The notes: a model not told the origin generated them from the letters alone. A DNA stretch of 64,000 bases from Acetivibrio alkalicellulosi (GCA_008125075.1 VLTH01000002.1:2666843-2730842), one strand, 5' to 3'. Shown: positions 15,163 to 24,846, counted from the stretch's first letter. Numbers and translations: made by a program.

Positions 15163-16875
15163 ATGGTAAAAATCAGTAAAAAAAGAATTTCATTGGCAAT
15201 TGTATTTATTGTTTCACTTCTATTATTTTCTTTTATAGGAGCTAATACTTTTGCACAAACAACTCAATCGGAAGATGTAATATATTTCGAGGACAAAAAT
15301 TTTGAACAACGGGTTCGCTATATAATTGGTAAGTCTGAAGGAGACATTTTAAAAAGTGACGTATTAGATATTTATGAATTAACCTACCAAAACTCTAAAA
15401 GTGTATTAGACATTTCTCCTTTGGAACATTTTACAAATTTAACCTATTTAGATTTATCTTTTAATAATATAAAAGATATTTCTGTTATCAGCAATCTAAC
15501 AAATTTAACCCATTTAGATCTATACCATAACGAAATAAAAGATATCTCTCCTCTTTCTACTCTTACAAATTTAACCTATTTGGATTTATCTATTAATAAA
15601 GTAGTGGATATTTCTTCTATTGGTGATTTAATTAATTTGGAGCATTTACTGTTTAACGACAATAAAACTAATGACATTTCTGCCCTGAGCAATCTAACTA
15701 ATTTAACACATTTAAATTTATCCTTTAATGAAATAGAAGATCTTTCTCCTCTTTCTACTCTTACTAATTTAAAACATTTAAATCTATCTTATAATAAAAT
15801 GAATGATATTTCTGCTATTGCTGATTTAGTAAATTTAGAGCATTTAATTCTTTACGGCATTGAAACTAATGATATTTCACCAATTAGCAATTTTTTAAAC
15901 TTAGAATCACTAATTCTATCACATACTAAAATAATTGATATTTCAATTGTTAGTAATTTTTCTACCTTAAAAACCCTGGTCTTATATAATTGTGAAATAA
16001 GTGACATTTCACCTATTGCTCATAACACAAACCTTTTAAATTTAGATTTGGCAATTAATAATATAGAAGACATTTCTGCTCTTAGTGAACTTACTAAACT
16101 AGAGAGCTTAAATCTAGATGCAAATATGGTACTATGTGATATTTCTTACCTTAGCAACCTTACTAATTTAAGCCATCTCCATTTAGGACATAATCGTATT
16201 AGTGATATTTCTGCTCTTAGTGAACTTACTAAACTAGAATTTTTAGATTTACAATATAATAGTATAAGTGATATTTCTCCTCTTAGTGAACTTACTAATA
16301 TAGGTGTCTTATATATAAATGGAAATGAAATACTTAGTGATATTTCTTATCTTAGTAATCTTACTGATCTAGACTTCCTCTATTTATCAAATAATAATAT
16401 AAGTGATATTTCTCCTCTTAGTGAACTTACTAAACTAGAATATTTATATTTAACCCACAATGAAATAATCGATATTTCACCCCTTGCTAACCTTGAACAG
16501 CTAGAAAGCTTAAATTGTGATTTTAATAATATAGAAGACGTTTCTCCTCTTACCAATCTTACTAATTTGATTTTCTTGTATCTGAATGGAAATCAAATTA
16601 CAGATTTTTCACCTGTTTCTTCGGTCTATAATAATCTTATAGATAAAGACTTTTATCTAACTTTGCCAGGAGATCTAAATGGTGATGGTAAAATTAACTC
16701 TATTGACTTAGTTTTATTAAGAAGATATATATTAGGTATTATTGATATCCTTCCAGTTGAAGATGAGTTACATTCTGCTGATTTAAATAATGACGGAGTT
16801 ATTAATTCAAGTGACTATATTATATTAAGAAGATATATCTTAAATATAATTAATGAATTACCTTTTTTAGATTAA
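15163..16875 (+). CDS. Secreted leucine-rich-repeat protein with C-terminal type I dockerin
   Basis: The product is 570 residues. The signal peptide covers residues 1-32 (hydrophobic LAIVFIVSLLLFSF). About twenty internalin-type LRRs of 22 residues fill residues ~80-495 (NLTNLTHLDLYHNEIKDISP type). The last 70 residues are a dockerin: two Ca-binding loops, DLNGDGKINSIDLVLLRRYI and DLNNDGVINSSDYIILRRYI. Dockerins bind cohesins of a scaffoldin, so the protein should be part of the cellulosome or cell-bound through it. LRRs bind proteins or glycans, so it may be an adaptor rather than an enzyme; no catalytic domain is present. GGGGG precedes the ATG. The gene stands alone, ending at a strong bidirectional terminator. 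Confidence 0.88.
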   Translation: MVKISKKRISLAIVFIVSLLLFSFIGANTFAQTTQSEDVIYFEDKNFEQRVRYIIGKSEGDILKSDVLDIYELTYQNSKSVLDISPLEHFTNLTYLDLSFNNIKDISVISNLTNLTHLDLYHNEIKDISPLSTLTNLTYLDLSINKVVDISSIGDLINLEHLLFNDNKTNDISALSNLTNLTHLNLSFNEIEDLSPLSTLTNLKHLNLSYNKMNDISAIADLVNLEHLILYGIETNDISPISNFLNLESLILSHTKIIDISIVSNFSTLKTLVLYNCEISDISPIAHNTNLLNLDLAINNIEDISALSELTKLESLNLDANMVLCDISYLSNLTNLSHLHLGHNRISDISALSELTKLEFLDLQYNSISDISPLSELTNIGVLYINGNEILSDISYLSNLTDLDFLYLSNNNISDISPLSELTKLEYLYLTHNEIIDISPLANLEQLESLNCDFNNIEDVSPLTNLTNLIFLYLNGNQITDFSPVSSVYNNLIDKDFYLTLPGDLNGDGKINSIDLVLLRRYILGIIDILPVEDELHSADLNNDGVINSSDYIILRRYILNIINELPFLD

Positions 16876-16914
16876 TGTATATACTATAAATTTTTCTAAC
16901 TTATAAAGTTCATA

Positions 16915-16953
16915 AGAAAAGAGTCATTTATATTTTACAATGACTCTTTTCTA
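16915..16953. terminator. Bidirectional terminator between convergent genes
   Basis: AGAAAAGAGTCAT (16915-16927) and ATGACTCTTTTCT (16940-16952) are perfect 13-base arms. The hairpin serves the LRR-dockerin gene and the expansin gene, which end on either side. Confidence 0.85.
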
Positions 16954-16985
16954 TATTTTAATTATAAAAGAGTAATAAAACTTTT

Positions 16986-17867
16986 TTAAGGTCTCAATGG
17001 AAATTGAGATTTTCCTGGTATATTTGTTGTTTCAATTAGTTCTATATCTTCATCAATAAGTGTTTGCCCATACATATCTGTAATCCTAAAAGTAAATGGT
17101 CCACGTCCCATACCAGATTCTTTTACAAAATAGTTATAATACTCCCTTGGTACTTCTTCAAATTCACCTTCGGAATTTAAGTATTCAAATTTTGCTATAG
17201 GATAACGATGATTCCTAATTTGTACAGCTGTCCAGTATGGATTGCTTCCTATCTTGAAGTGATATATTACAGGACCTTCAACATCTGCTTCAACTATCCT
17301 CCAATAGATAGGTACCCTGCCTAAAATGGGGTTAGCAATAAGAGGAAATACACTTTCACTAAAGTCAATGTCTCCTGGATTTCCTTCAGGAAGCCTGTCT
17401 GTTATAATAACCCTTACAGTCCCGTCAGGCCCTGTAGCTTCAACACATGCTCCACTTATTTCAGAGTTACCATAGTCATATGTATTCATTGCAGCTACGT
17501 AGTAAATACCATTAATAGGTATTGCAGCATCAAATGAAGAGTTTCCACCACTACCATCAGTTCCGTAAAAAGTACCTCCTCCAATTCTAATCATGCCTAA
17601 CACAGCGCGTCTCATTAAAATATAGTCTATAGAGTCAAGTACGTCATCTCCATTAATATCAGCAGCAATTTTCCCATATGAATCTTTAATTTCACTAATG
17701 CCCAATATGTGCCTTCTTAAAAGAACAAGATCTGTAGAGTTAATTTCTCCATCATGATTAATGTCTCCGTACCTGTGAGTCATAGGTATGTAGCCAGCAA
17801 ATGAAAAGGTAGTCCACAATAAACTTAACACAGTTGCAACACACACAATTAATAATTTTTTCAACAC
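16986..17867 (-). CDS. Dockerin-bearing expansin-like protein
   Basis: The product is 293 residues. A signal peptide (LLIVCVATVLSLLWTTFSFAG) is followed at ~33-95 by a type I dockerin (DINHDGEINSTDLVLLRRHI and DINGDDVLDSIDYILMRRAV). A short Gly/Ser linker leads to an expansin module. Its DPBB part has YYVAAMNTYDYG, SGACVEATGPDGTV and VIITDRLPEGNPGDIDFS, with the conserved Asp in TDRLPE. Its second, CBM63-like part has YWTAVQIRNHRYPIAKFEY, YNYFV and GPFTFRITDMYGQTL. Bacterial expansins loosen cellulose without hydrolysis; Acetivibrio clariflavus carries a similar cellulosomal expansin. Start: GTG at 17867 or TTG at 17864, both behind AAGGGGG. Confidence 0.9.
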   Translation of the reverse strand: MLKKLLIVCVATVLSLLWTTFSFAGYIPMTHRYGDINHDGEINSTDLVLLRRHILGISEIKDSYGKIAADINGDDVLDSIDYILMRRAVLGMIRIGGGTFYGTDGSGGNSSFDAAIPINGIYYVAAMNTYDYGNSEISGACVEATGPDGTVRVIITDRLPEGNPGDIDFSESVFPLIANPILGRVPIYWRIVEADVEGPVIYHFKIGSNPYWTAVQIRNHRYPIAKFEYLNSEGEFEEVPREYYNYFVKESGMGRGPFTFRITDMYGQTLIDEDIELIETTNIPGKSQFPLRP

Positions 17868-18237
17868 AATCGCCCCCTTAATATTGTAAAATTAAACAAA
17901 AGTATAGTAATGAAAACAACAGAAGAACAAATTTTGATATTGCAAAGAAAATCTAAACATTTACACGTTTTATGCAGAAATGAATATAATAAAACTATAT
18001 CTTAATTAAAATTATACCAAATAATAAATTTTTGTAAAGTTGATTAGAAAATTAAGGAGGAGTATTTACAGACTCTAAACTGCTAAACTTAAGTTTCTAT
18101 AATATTTTTGAACAACTTTTGTTAAATGCATTCGAAAAATTAGATGCATGCAATAAATTAAAAAAAACATTACATGCACCTAACTTTGATTTATTAAAGA
18201 TAAGTACTTTCTTTTTATATGAAACTCTTACCTAATG
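17868..18237. other. AT-rich intergenic region
   Basis: No gene is seen. At 18068-18118 the sequence TTTACAGACTCTAAACTG, followed by AACTTAAGTTTCT, resembles 50598-50645. The rest probably holds the promoter of the expansin gene. Confidence 0.4.
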
Positions 18238-18333
18238 AATGGCTTAGAAATAACTTCATATTCTCAAGGGACAAAATCCCGATGTTTTAACGGGTTTTGG
18301 ACGATGAGAATTGGATGTTATTTCTTAGCCATT
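18238..18333 (-). terminator. 96-base structured element after trpA
   Basis: Outer arms AATGGCTTAGAAATAAC (18238-18254) and GTTATTTCTTAGCCATT (18317-18333) pair with one mismatch. A second pair, TTCTCA/TGAGAA, sits inside, and an inner hairpin AAATCCCG/CGGGTTT forms the tip. It begins one base after the trpA stop. It lacks a long T-run, so it may be a 3' RNA-stabilising structure or a small mobile repeat as well as a terminator. Confidence 0.65.
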
Positions 18334-18334
18334 A

Positions 18335-19108
18335 CTAAAATGTTATTGCCTTTTTCATATTACGTACATACTCCACAACATGTGGAACACAATTTTCACC
18401 ATATTGCCCTATAATCTTTACAATTGCACTTCCCACTATTACACCATCAGAATATTTTATCATTTCTGCTGCCTGCTCTGGTTTAGAAATTCCAAAACCA
18501 ATGGCACAAGGAATATCTTTAACCTCTTTTACCACCTTAATCATTTCTTCCACCTTATTGCCAATATCCTGACGAACTCCAGTAACCCCCATTGATGATA
18601 CACAGTATATAAATCCAGTTGCTTCTTTAGAAATTTTTTGTATGCGACTTAGAGAAGTAGGAGCAATCATTGATATAAACTCAACACCATACTTTGATGA
18701 GTAGGGAATAATCTCATCTTTTTCTTCAAATGGAATGTCAGGTATAATAACTGCTGAAACGTCAAGTTCTTTACATGCTTTCATAAACCTTTCTGTTCCG
18801 TAAGTAAATACAGGATTGGCATAAGTCATAAAAGCTAATGGAACATTACAAGTTCTACGAATATTTGAAACGGAATCAAATATTTTATCAGTGGTTGTTC
18901 CACCTGCTAGAGCACGATAGTCAGCTTCTTGAATCACAGGGCCCTCTGCCACAGGATCTGAAAAAGGTATTCCCAATTCAATTAAATCCGCACCTGCTTC
19001 AGCCATTTTTAATACCAATTCTTCAGTTATTTTAAGCGAAGGGTCACCTGCTGTAATAAATGGTATAAAAGCCTTCTTATTTTCAAAAACTTGTTTTAAT
19101 CTACTCAT
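18335..19108 (-). CDS. trpA: Tryptophan synthase alpha chain
   Basis: TrpA cleaves indole-3-glycerol phosphate to indole and glyceraldehyde-3-phosphate; indole is channelled to TrpB. The product is 257 residues, the usual size. Visible motifs are [11 protein letters not shown] at the start, [21 protein letters not shown] with the catalytic Glu (LELG type) and Asp (FSD), and [13 protein letters not shown] with [12 protein letters not shown] for phosphate binding. The start overlaps the trpB stop by eight bases and has AGGGGG upstream, so the two are coupled. No other trp genes lie beside it. Confidence 0.96.
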   Translation of the reverse strand: MSRLKQVFENKKAFIPFITAGDPSLKITEELVLKMAEAGADLIELGIPFSDPVAEGPVIQEADYRALAGGTTTDKIFDSVSNIRRTCNVPLAFMTYANPVFTYGTERFMKACKELDVSAVIIPDIPFEEKDEIIPYSSKYGVEFISMIAPTSLSRIQKISKEATGFIYCVSSMGVTGVRQDIGNKVEEMIKVVKEVKDIPCAIGFGISKPEQAAEMIKYSDGVIVGSAIVKIIGQYGENCVPHVVEYVRNMKKAITF

Positions 19109-20285
19109 AAATATTTTCCCCCTTGTAACGTGCTATTGCAGCAACATCCTTGTCTCCTCTTCCTGAAAGACAAATTACAATTATTTTATCTTTATCCATA
19201 GTAGGTGCAAGTTTTTTAGCATAAGCAACTGCATGAGAACTTTCTATTGCAGGAATAATACCTTCAATTCTTGAAAGATATTCAAAGGCTTCAACTGCTT
19301 CATCATCAGTTATTGCAACATATTCTGCTCTTCTAAGATCTTTTAAATTAGCGTGTTCTGGCCCTACACCTGGATAATCAAGACCAGCAGAAATTGAGTA
19401 AACAGGTGCGATTTGTCCATATTCATCCTGACAAAAATATGACTTCATTCCATGGAAAATACCAACAGTCCCCAATGTCATGGTTGCAGCAGTTTTTTCA
19501 GTATCAACACCATGCCCAGCTGCTTCACAACCAATAAGCCTTACGCCTAAATCATCAATAAAGTCGTAAAAGAGGCCTATGGCATTGCTACCGCCTCCAA
19601 CACAGGCCATTAAGACATCAGGCAAGCGTCCTTCTTTTTCTAGTATTTGTTTTTTAACTTCTATACCAATAATACTTTGAAAATCTCTTACAATAGTTGG
19701 AAAAGGATGAGGCCCCATTACAGACCCTAGTACATAGTGAGTATCATGAACTCTGTTAGTCCATTCACGCATTGTTTCATTTACTGCATCTTTTAAAGTT
19801 TGTGTGCCACTTGTAACTGCATGTACCTTTGCTCCTAAAAGCTCCATTCTATATACATTAAGTGCCTGTCTCTCAGTATCCTCTTTACCCATAAATATCT
19901 CACATTTCAAACCTAATAGGGCTGCTGCTGTTGCTGTTGCAACTCCATGTTGCCCTGCGCCTGTCTCTGCAATTACACGAGTTTTACCCATATATTTAGC
20001 AAGCAGTACCTGTCCTAATACGTTATTGATTTTATGAGATCCTGTATGATTTAGATCCTCACGCTTAAAGTAGATTTTAGCGCCACCTAAATCTTTGCTC
20101 ATTTTCTCTGCATAATAAATAATTGACGGTCTACCTGCATAGTTTTGAAACAATTCATTTAACTCAGTTACAAATTTCTCATCATTCTTAAAATAATTGT
20201 ATGACTTTTCAAGTTCATTAACTGCATTCATAAGTGTTTCAGGAATATACTGTCCACCATGAATTCCAAATCTCCCCTTCGACAT
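19101..20285 (-). CDS. trpB: Tryptophan synthase beta chain
   Basis: TrpB condenses indole with serine using PLP. The product is 394 residues, the normal TrpB1 length. The PLP lysine is in [11 protein letters not shown], the phosphate loop is [12 protein letters not shown], and [15 protein letters not shown] is the substrate loop; CLSGRGDKD closes the C-terminus. AGGAGGGG lies upstream of the ATG at 20285. The gene is led by a T-box riboswitch and followed by trpA. Transcription should therefore respond to charging of tRNA-Trp. Confidence 0.97.
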   Translation of the reverse strand: MSKGRFGIHGGQYIPETLMNAVNELEKSYNYFKNDEKFVTELNELFQNYAGRPSIIYYAEKMSKDLGGAKIYFKREDLNHTGSHKINNVLGQVLLAKYMGKTRVIAETGAGQHGVATATAAALLGLKCEIFMGKEDTERQALNVYRMELLGAKVHAVTSGTQTLKDAVNETMREWTNRVHDTHYVLGSVMGPHPFPTIVRDFQSIIGIEVKKQILEKEGRLPDVLMACVGGGSNAIGLFYDFIDDLGVRLIGCEAAGHGVDTEKTAATMTLGTVGIFHGMKSYFCQDEYGQIAPVYSISAGLDYPGVGPEHANLKDLRRAEYVAITDDEAVEAFEYLSRIEGIIPAIESSHAVAYAKKLAPTMDKDKIIVICLSGRGDKDVAAIARYKGENIYE

Positions 20286-20424
20286 AAAAACCCCTCCTTT
20301 TAGGAAAACTTTATTTTAAAACCAGCAAACCTACTCAAAGATACCTCTTTAACTCTAATTAAGACAGAGTTCTAAAAACCCAGATGTTTAACTTCTGCCA
20401 GCTTAATCCTAAATTTTTAAACTA

Positions 20425-20690
20425 AAAAAGCTTTTATCCCATAAAAGGGACAAAAGCTATAGCTTCTGCGGTACCACCCAAATTGACGATAAACGCCCAC
20501 CTTAGTAAGTATACTATCATATACACTCTCTGATAACGGACAGAATCTCCCGTAAGCGCCTACTTTTAAAATTTCGGGCTTCCCTCACAAGTCCATTCAG
20601 AATAACACTTGTAACTACCTTTCAGCAAAATAGTAGCTCTCTTTTATACAAAAAATTATTCTTACTATTCTTGATCATCGGTTTATACTA
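20425..20690 (-). promoter_or_regulatory. Tryptophan T-box riboswitch leader of trpBA
   Basis: On the minus strand the T-box GGGTGGTACCGCAGAAGC is at about 20463-20481, preceded by Stem I elements (AAAAGTAGGCGCTTACGG and others). A TGG specifier sits in GAATGGACTTG with the codon at 20593-20595, matching tRNA-Trp. The terminator follows: AAAGCTTTTGTCCC...GGGATAAAAGCTTTTTTAG, about 20424-20458. Uncharged tRNA-Trp should favour the antiterminator and switch trpBA on. Confidence 0.93.
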
Positions 20691-20698
20691 TTGCTAAA

Positions 20699-20727
20699 AT
20701 TATAGCACCATAATATGCTTTTGTCAA
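20699..20727 (-). promoter_or_regulatory. Sigma-A promoter of the T-box/trpBA unit
   Basis: The minus strand reads TTGACA (20722-20727), a 17-base spacer, then TATAAT (20699-20704): full consensus. The T-box leader starts just downstream. Confidence 0.85.
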
Positions 20728-20752
20728 ATGCAATTGATGTAAATTTGTTCCA

Positions 20753-21310
20753 CTAACCTTTCCCTCTAAAACCAAATACACATCCACATATTCCTCCAAC
20801 TAAGTGAGTCAATTGAGAAATGTTATCTCTTACAAACACACCATTTAGAATTTCTCTTCCCAAATAAATAACAATAACAAGTAGCAATGTGACAGGAATA
20901 GTTCCCTTTTGGATATTTACAAAAGAGCTTAATAAAATAAGCATAAAAACAATGCCGCTTGCACCTAAAAGTGCAACATTTTTAAATAGAATAATATTTA
21001 ATAAACCGGTGACTAGAGCTGTTACAGCTATCATCCCAAGCATTTTTTTTGACCCATATTTTTCTTCTAACATTGGACCTAGTATAAGAATCAATAAGAA
21101 GTTATTTATATAGTGAGCCCAATTAGCATGACCTAATACATGTCCAAAAAGCCTTATGTAAGAAAATACGTCCAGAAAACTGCTTCGATAAACTGAAAAG
21201 AATCTTATTGTCAAATAGTTTCCCATAAGTTCATGTACTGCCACTACTCCTAGAGCTAAAAATGTCAGTGTTAAAATTACAGGTGAATTATAATTAAAGC
21301 GTTTTAACAT
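20753..21310 (-). CDS. Rhomboid-family intramembrane serine protease
   Basis: The product is 185 residues with about six membrane segments. GLGHVLGHANWAHYINN-type sequence (residues ~54-70) carries the HxxxN oxyanion motif, GASGIVFML (~116) the catalytic Ser, and LTHLVGGICGCVFG the partner His near the C-terminus. These are the three signatures of an active rhomboid. TAGGAGG precedes the ATG. It lies 26 bases after the guanylate-kinase-like gene, in the same direction, so probably co-transcribed. The substrate is unknown. Confidence 0.85.
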   Translation of the reverse strand: MLKRFNYNSPVILTLTFLALGVVAVHELMGNYLTIRFFSVYRSSFLDVFSYIRLFGHVLGHANWAHYINNFLLILILGPMLEEKYGSKKMLGMIAVTALVTGLLNIILFKNVALLGASGIVFMLILLSSFVNIQKGTIPVTLLLVIVIYLGREILNGVFVRDNISQLTHLVGGICGCVFGFRGKG

Positions 21311-21336
21311 AACATCCTCCTAGTAAATTAAGAATC

Positions 21337-21894
21337 CTAGTTATCAATAATGCACTGTTTGTACTCATCGTCAATTATTTTCTTCATCTTTTCAATAGTG
21401 TCCTCTATTTTATCATTAACTATAATGTACTTGTATTTTTCAGACATTTTCTCTTCATAATCATATCTTGCAAGCCTAGCTTCAATTCTTTGTTCACCTC
21501 TAGATATTAACCTTTCAATTAGCTGTTCTTTTGAAACAGGTTTTAAAAAGATAGTTATTACATTATCTAAGCTTTTCACTAAAACTTGTGTCCCATCAAC
21601 ATCAATATCCTTAATTAGTATTTTTCTTTTTTTAAGTTTTTCTTCAACTATCTTCTTAGGCGTACCATAGTAAAATCCATGTACAATTTGATATTCAATT
21701 AATTGATTATTTTCTATCATTTCTTCAAACTCTTCTTTTGAAATAAAAGTATAGGGCTTGCCTGGTTCTTCACCAGGCCTCATTTCTCTTGTAGTAATTG
21801 TAGGCATCAATTCCATGTTGGGATTTTCCTCTAGTATTCTGTTTATAACTGTATTTTTACCAACTCCCGAACTTCCTGATAATATAACAAGCAT
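21337..21894 (-). CDS. Guanylate kinase-like protein
   Basis: The product is 185 residues starting at ATG 21894, which has AAGGAT at good spacing; a GTG at 21903 sits too close. The P-loop is LSGSSGVGKNTV, and the GMP-binding part TITTREMRPGEEPG plus IEYQIVHGFYYGTPKK follows the guanylate kinase pattern. LKDIDVDGTQVL replaces the usual DIDVQGA motif. GRQRIEARLARYDYE-type sequence forms the lid. It may be a second copy beside a true gmk elsewhere, or a specialised nucleotide kinase. It is sandwiched between an AI-2E transporter and a rhomboid gene. Confidence 0.75.
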   Translation of the reverse strand: MLVILSGSSGVGKNTVINRILEENPNMELMPTITTREMRPGEEPGKPYTFISKEEFEEMIENNQLIEYQIVHGFYYGTPKKIVEEKLKKRKILIKDIDVDGTQVLVKSLDNVITIFLKPVSKEQLIERLISRGEQRIEARLARYDYEEKMSEKYKYIIVNDKIEDTIEKMKKIIDDEYKQCIIDN

Positions 21895-21910
21895 TAAAAA
21901 CACATCCTTC

Positions 21911-23011
21911 TTATTTATTACTTTTATTTACTCTATATGAATTTCTAAATTCCAATAAATGTTTAGATAGTACTATTATAGTTCCTGTCAAAGGAACACC
22001 TATTATCATTCCAATAATACCAAATGCATTACCAAATAACAATACTGAGAAAATAACCACCAATGGATGAAGGCCTATGCTACGTGACATAATCTGAGGA
22101 GATACAAAACTAGACTCAACCTGCTGAACAATAATTATAAGTATAATAACCCATAAAGCTGATATAGGATTGTTCATCAGCGCAAGTATAACAGGTAGTA
22201 TTCCTCCTACCCATGGGCCAAAATATGGTATAATATTGGTAAGTCCTGCTACAAGTCCAATTGTAATAGAATAGGGTACACCTATAATTCTACAACCAAC
22301 ACCTGTTAATACTCCTACAAAAGCAGCCACAATTAACTGTCCTCGTATAAATCCTCCTATAACTGCGTCTATTTCACCTGCAATAGTATTAATTTTTTCA
22401 CGTGCTCTTTTATTTAGAGGCTTCATAAAGAAATTTATTAGTTTATCTTGATCTTTTAAGTAATAAAATGTAATAATAGGCGTTAATACTATATCTAATA
22501 ATGTACTGGTTGTTTCTAATAATACATTTGATAGTTGACCAAAAGCATTTCTTAAAACATCAAATATTCTTTTTAGTTCTCCATCTAGACTTATCTCTTT
22601 TAGTTCACTATCCATATTTAAATAGTCGTAAACCTCTTTTGGTACAAACCACAACTCTCTTTCTTTAAAGTCATCTATTAACTTTTTTATGTAATCAATA
22701 ATAATAGGTATTTCATCACTTATAAACACAGATATGTCTTTATAGAATTTTGGAATAATTATTATAGATGCTGAAATTAAAACAATAAAGATGCCTAAAA
22801 AAACAATAAGTATTGCATAAATCCTTTTTATTCCCTTTCTCACAAGAAAACTTACAACAGGACTTAATGCATATGCAGCAACTAGAGCATAAATAAATGG
22901 CATTATTACATTGGTAATGCTTCTACCAAAAAATAATACAATTATTAATATCAAAACAATCAATGCTATATCTAATAATATATTCCGTCTGTTCTTTGAT
23001 ATATTAATCAT
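21911..23011 (-). CDS. AI-2E family transporter (PF01594-type membrane protein)
   Basis: The product is 366 residues with about eight membrane helices. The early helices include IALIVLILIIVLFFGRSI and VMPFIYALVAAYALSPVVSFL. A conserved region follows: FIRGQLIVAAFVGVLTGVG and TNIIPYFGPWVGGILPVILAL, then SPQIMSRSIGLHPLVVIFS and GMIIGVPLTGTI. This is the family pattern. Members export peptides, ions or the quorum signal, so the substrate cannot be set from sequence. AAAGGAG precedes the ATG. It starts the minus-strand unit that also contains the guanylate-kinase-like and rhomboid genes. Confidence 0.88.
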   Translation of the reverse strand: MINISKNRRNILLDIALIVLILIIVLFFGRSITNVIMPFIYALVAAYALSPVVSFLVRKGIKRIYAILIVFLGIFIVLISASIIIIPKFYKDISVFISDEIPIIIDYIKKLIDDFKERELWFVPKEVYDYLNMDSELKEISLDGELKRIFDVLRNAFGQLSNVLLETTSTLLDIVLTPIITFYYLKDQDKLINFFMKPLNKRAREKINTIAGEIDAVIGGFIRGQLIVAAFVGVLTGVGCRIIGVPYSITIGLVAGLTNIIPYFGPWVGGILPVILALMNNPISALWVIILIIIVQQVESSFVSPQIMSRSIGLHPLVVIFSVLLFGNAFGIIGMIIGVPLTGTIIVLSKHLLEFRNSYRVNKSNK

Positions 23012-23063
23012 TAGAACTCCTTTTTAGTTGACTTTGTGTAAAAAAAAGCAAAATACATTAATA

Positions 23064-23092
23064 ATTATACTGATGTTTTACTTATATATCAA
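23064..23092 (-). promoter_or_regulatory. Sigma-A promoter of the AI-2E/gmk-like/rhomboid unit
   Basis: The minus strand reads TTGATA (23087-23092), a 17-base spacer, then TATAAT (23064-23069), about 50 bases before the transporter start. Confidence 0.75.
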
Positions 23093-23141
23093 GGCCTTTA
23101 ATAATCAAAAATCATATTTTTAAATTTCAATGGATATTATA

Positions 23142-23181
23142 ATAATAAACTCGTTCTGCCTTAACTGAACGAGTTTATTAT
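23142..23181 (-). terminator. Terminator-like hairpin downstream of metY
   Basis: ATAATAAACTCGTTC (23142-23156) and GAACGAGTTTATTAT (23167-23181) are perfect 15-base arms. It lies beyond a dispersed double-hairpin repeat and before the next promoter. Confidence 0.75.
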
Positions 23182-23225
23182 AACTTCAAAAATTCTTATA
23201 TAAAAATCTGTTAGTGATGCATAAC

Positions 23226-23338
23226 ATATCGCAGCAGAAGCTGCAATCATAGTAGTTAAGTTCCGCTGCGATAAACAGAGGAACTATATCTTCTAAAAAG
23301 TTTGCTAAAAAAGCAAACTTTTTGAGAAGAATAGTATA
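23226..23338 (-). repeat. Double-hairpin dispersed element, copy A
   Basis: One of six ~113-base elements. In this copy the order on the plus strand is reversed: ATATCGCAGCAGAAGCTGC...TTCCGCTGCGAT hairpin first, then TTCTAAAAAGTTTGC/GCAAACTTTTTGAGAAG. It lies 75 bases downstream of the metY stop. The first arm has one substitution (GCAGCAGAAG rather than GCAGCGGAAG). Confidence 0.8.
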
Positions 23339-23414
23339 TAACTTGGGCTATAATTTCACTTTATGCCCTATTTGTTACAAATAGACCAAATGAAAAGAGA
23401 AATTAATGTTTCAG

Positions 23415-24707
23415 CTAATCCTTAACTGCTTTTTTTAATGCCTGATCAAGATCATAAATAAGATCTTCTGCGTCCTCTATACCAATAGATAATCTTAGTT
23501 GATCCGGAGTTACTCCTGCTGATTTTTGCTCTTCTTCTGATAATTGTGCATGTGTAGTTGATGCAGGATGAATTACAAGTGATTTAGCATCTGCTACATT
23601 TGCTAAAAGAGAGAAAATTTCCAGACTGTCAACAAATTTTTTGGCAGTTTCAATCCCGCCTTTTATTCCAAAAGTAAATATTGATCCTGCTCCTTTTGGG
23701 AAATATTTTTGAGCAAGGTCATAGTATTTGCTCCCTTTAACCCCAGGATAGCTCACCCACGATACATTTGGATGATTATTTAAAAACTCAACAATCTTCT
23801 TAGTATTTGATACATGTTTTTCAACTCTAAGTGAAAGTGTCTCAATTCCTTGAAGTAAAAGGAATGAATTAAATGGACTTATTGCAGCTCCTGTGTCTCT
23901 TAGTAATTGTACCCGGACTTTTATAATATACGCTAAAGAGCCTAAAGCTTCAAAGTATTTTATACCATGATAACTAGGATCTGGCTCAGTAAGTCCCGGA
24001 AATCTACCACTTGCTCCCCAATCAAATTTACCTGAATCAACAATCACTCCTCCAATTGATGTACCATGTCCCCCCATAAACTTAGTTGCAGAATGAACAA
24101 CAATATCTGCTCCAAATTCAAATGGTCTTATTAAATATGGAGTACCAAATGTGTTATCAACAATTAAAGGTAATCCATTTTCATGGGCAATTTTTGCAAC
24201 TGCTTCAATATCAATAATATTGCCACCAGGATTTCCAATGGACTCTATAAATACTGCCTTTGTCTTTTCATTAATTGCCTTTCTGAAATTTTCTACATCT
24301 TCTGGATCAACAAAGTGAGTCTTTATTCCAAGCTTAGGTAAGGTCACTGAGAATAAATTGTATGTCCCTCCATAAAGAGTACTTGCAGATACAATTTCAT
24401 CACCAGATTGAGCAATATTAAGTACTGCATAGGTTATAGCTGCCGACCCTGAAGCAACAGCTAAAGCTCCTACTCCCCCTTCTAGTGCAGCAACCCTTTT
24501 TTCCAAAACATCATTTGTAGGATTCATAATTCTAGTATATATATTGCCTGACTCTTTTAATGCAAAAAGATCTTCTGCATGCTGAGCATTATTAAATACA
24601 TACGATGTTGTTTGATAAATCGGGACAGCCCTCGCTCCAGTTGTAGGATCAGCTTCCTGACCTGCATGAACTTGCAGTGTATCGAATTTTAGTTTCCGTT
24701 CTGCCAT
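23415..24707 (-). CDS. metY: O-acetylhomoserine sulfhydrylase (Cys/Met metabolism PLP enzyme)
   Basis: The enzyme makes homocysteine (or methionine) from O-acetylhomoserine and sulfide (or methanethiol). The product is 430 residues from ATG 24707, which has GGAGAG upstream; the in-frame TTG at 24722 is part of that signal. The PLP lysine is in [13 protein letters not shown], the phosphate loop is [15 protein letters not shown], and [14 protein letters not shown] is the family C-terminal signature. A length near 430 fits MetY rather than the shorter cystathionine enzymes. It stands alone with its own promoter and terminator; I see no SAM riboswitch in front of it. Confidence 0.92.
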   Translation of the reverse strand: MAERKLKFDTLQVHAGQEADPTTGARAVPIYQTTSYVFNNAQHAEDLFALKESGNIYTRIMNPTNDVLEKRVAALEGGVGALAVASGSAAITYAVLNIAQSGDEIVSASTLYGGTYNLFSVTLPKLGIKTHFVDPEDVENFRKAINEKTKAVFIESIGNPGGNIIDIEAVAKIAHENGLPLIVDNTFGTPYLIRPFEFGADIVVHSATKFMGGHGTSIGGVIVDSGKFDWGASGRFPGLTEPDPSYHGIKYFEALGSLAYIIKVRVQLLRDTGAAISPFNSFLLLQGIETLSLRVEKHVSNTKKIVEFLNNHPNVSWVSYPGVKGSKYYDLAQKYFPKGAGSIFTFGIKGGIETAKKFVDSLEIFSLLANVADAKSLVIHPASTTHAQLSEEEQKSAGVTPDQLRLSIGIEDAEDLIYDLDQALKKAVKD

Positions 24708-24779
24708 AATTTCACTCTCCAATCAATTCAAAATTTCAAATACTATTTTAATTCCGACTAAGCCTATATGTTTTATATA

Positions 24780-24808
24780 ATAATACATGGAAATTTTGAA
24801 TTTGTCAA
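24780..24808 (-). promoter_or_regulatory. Sigma-A promoter of metY
   Basis: The minus strand has TTGACA (24803-24808), a 17-base spacer, then TATTAT (24780-24785). Confidence 0.75.
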
Positions 24809-24846
24809 TATAACCTTTCCTACTTTTTCTTAGTTTATCAAATCAC

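Noticed and set aside
24708-24846. SAM riboswitch before metY
   Set aside because: I looked for the S-box core motifs and saw none; the promoter lies only about 70 bases from the ATG.
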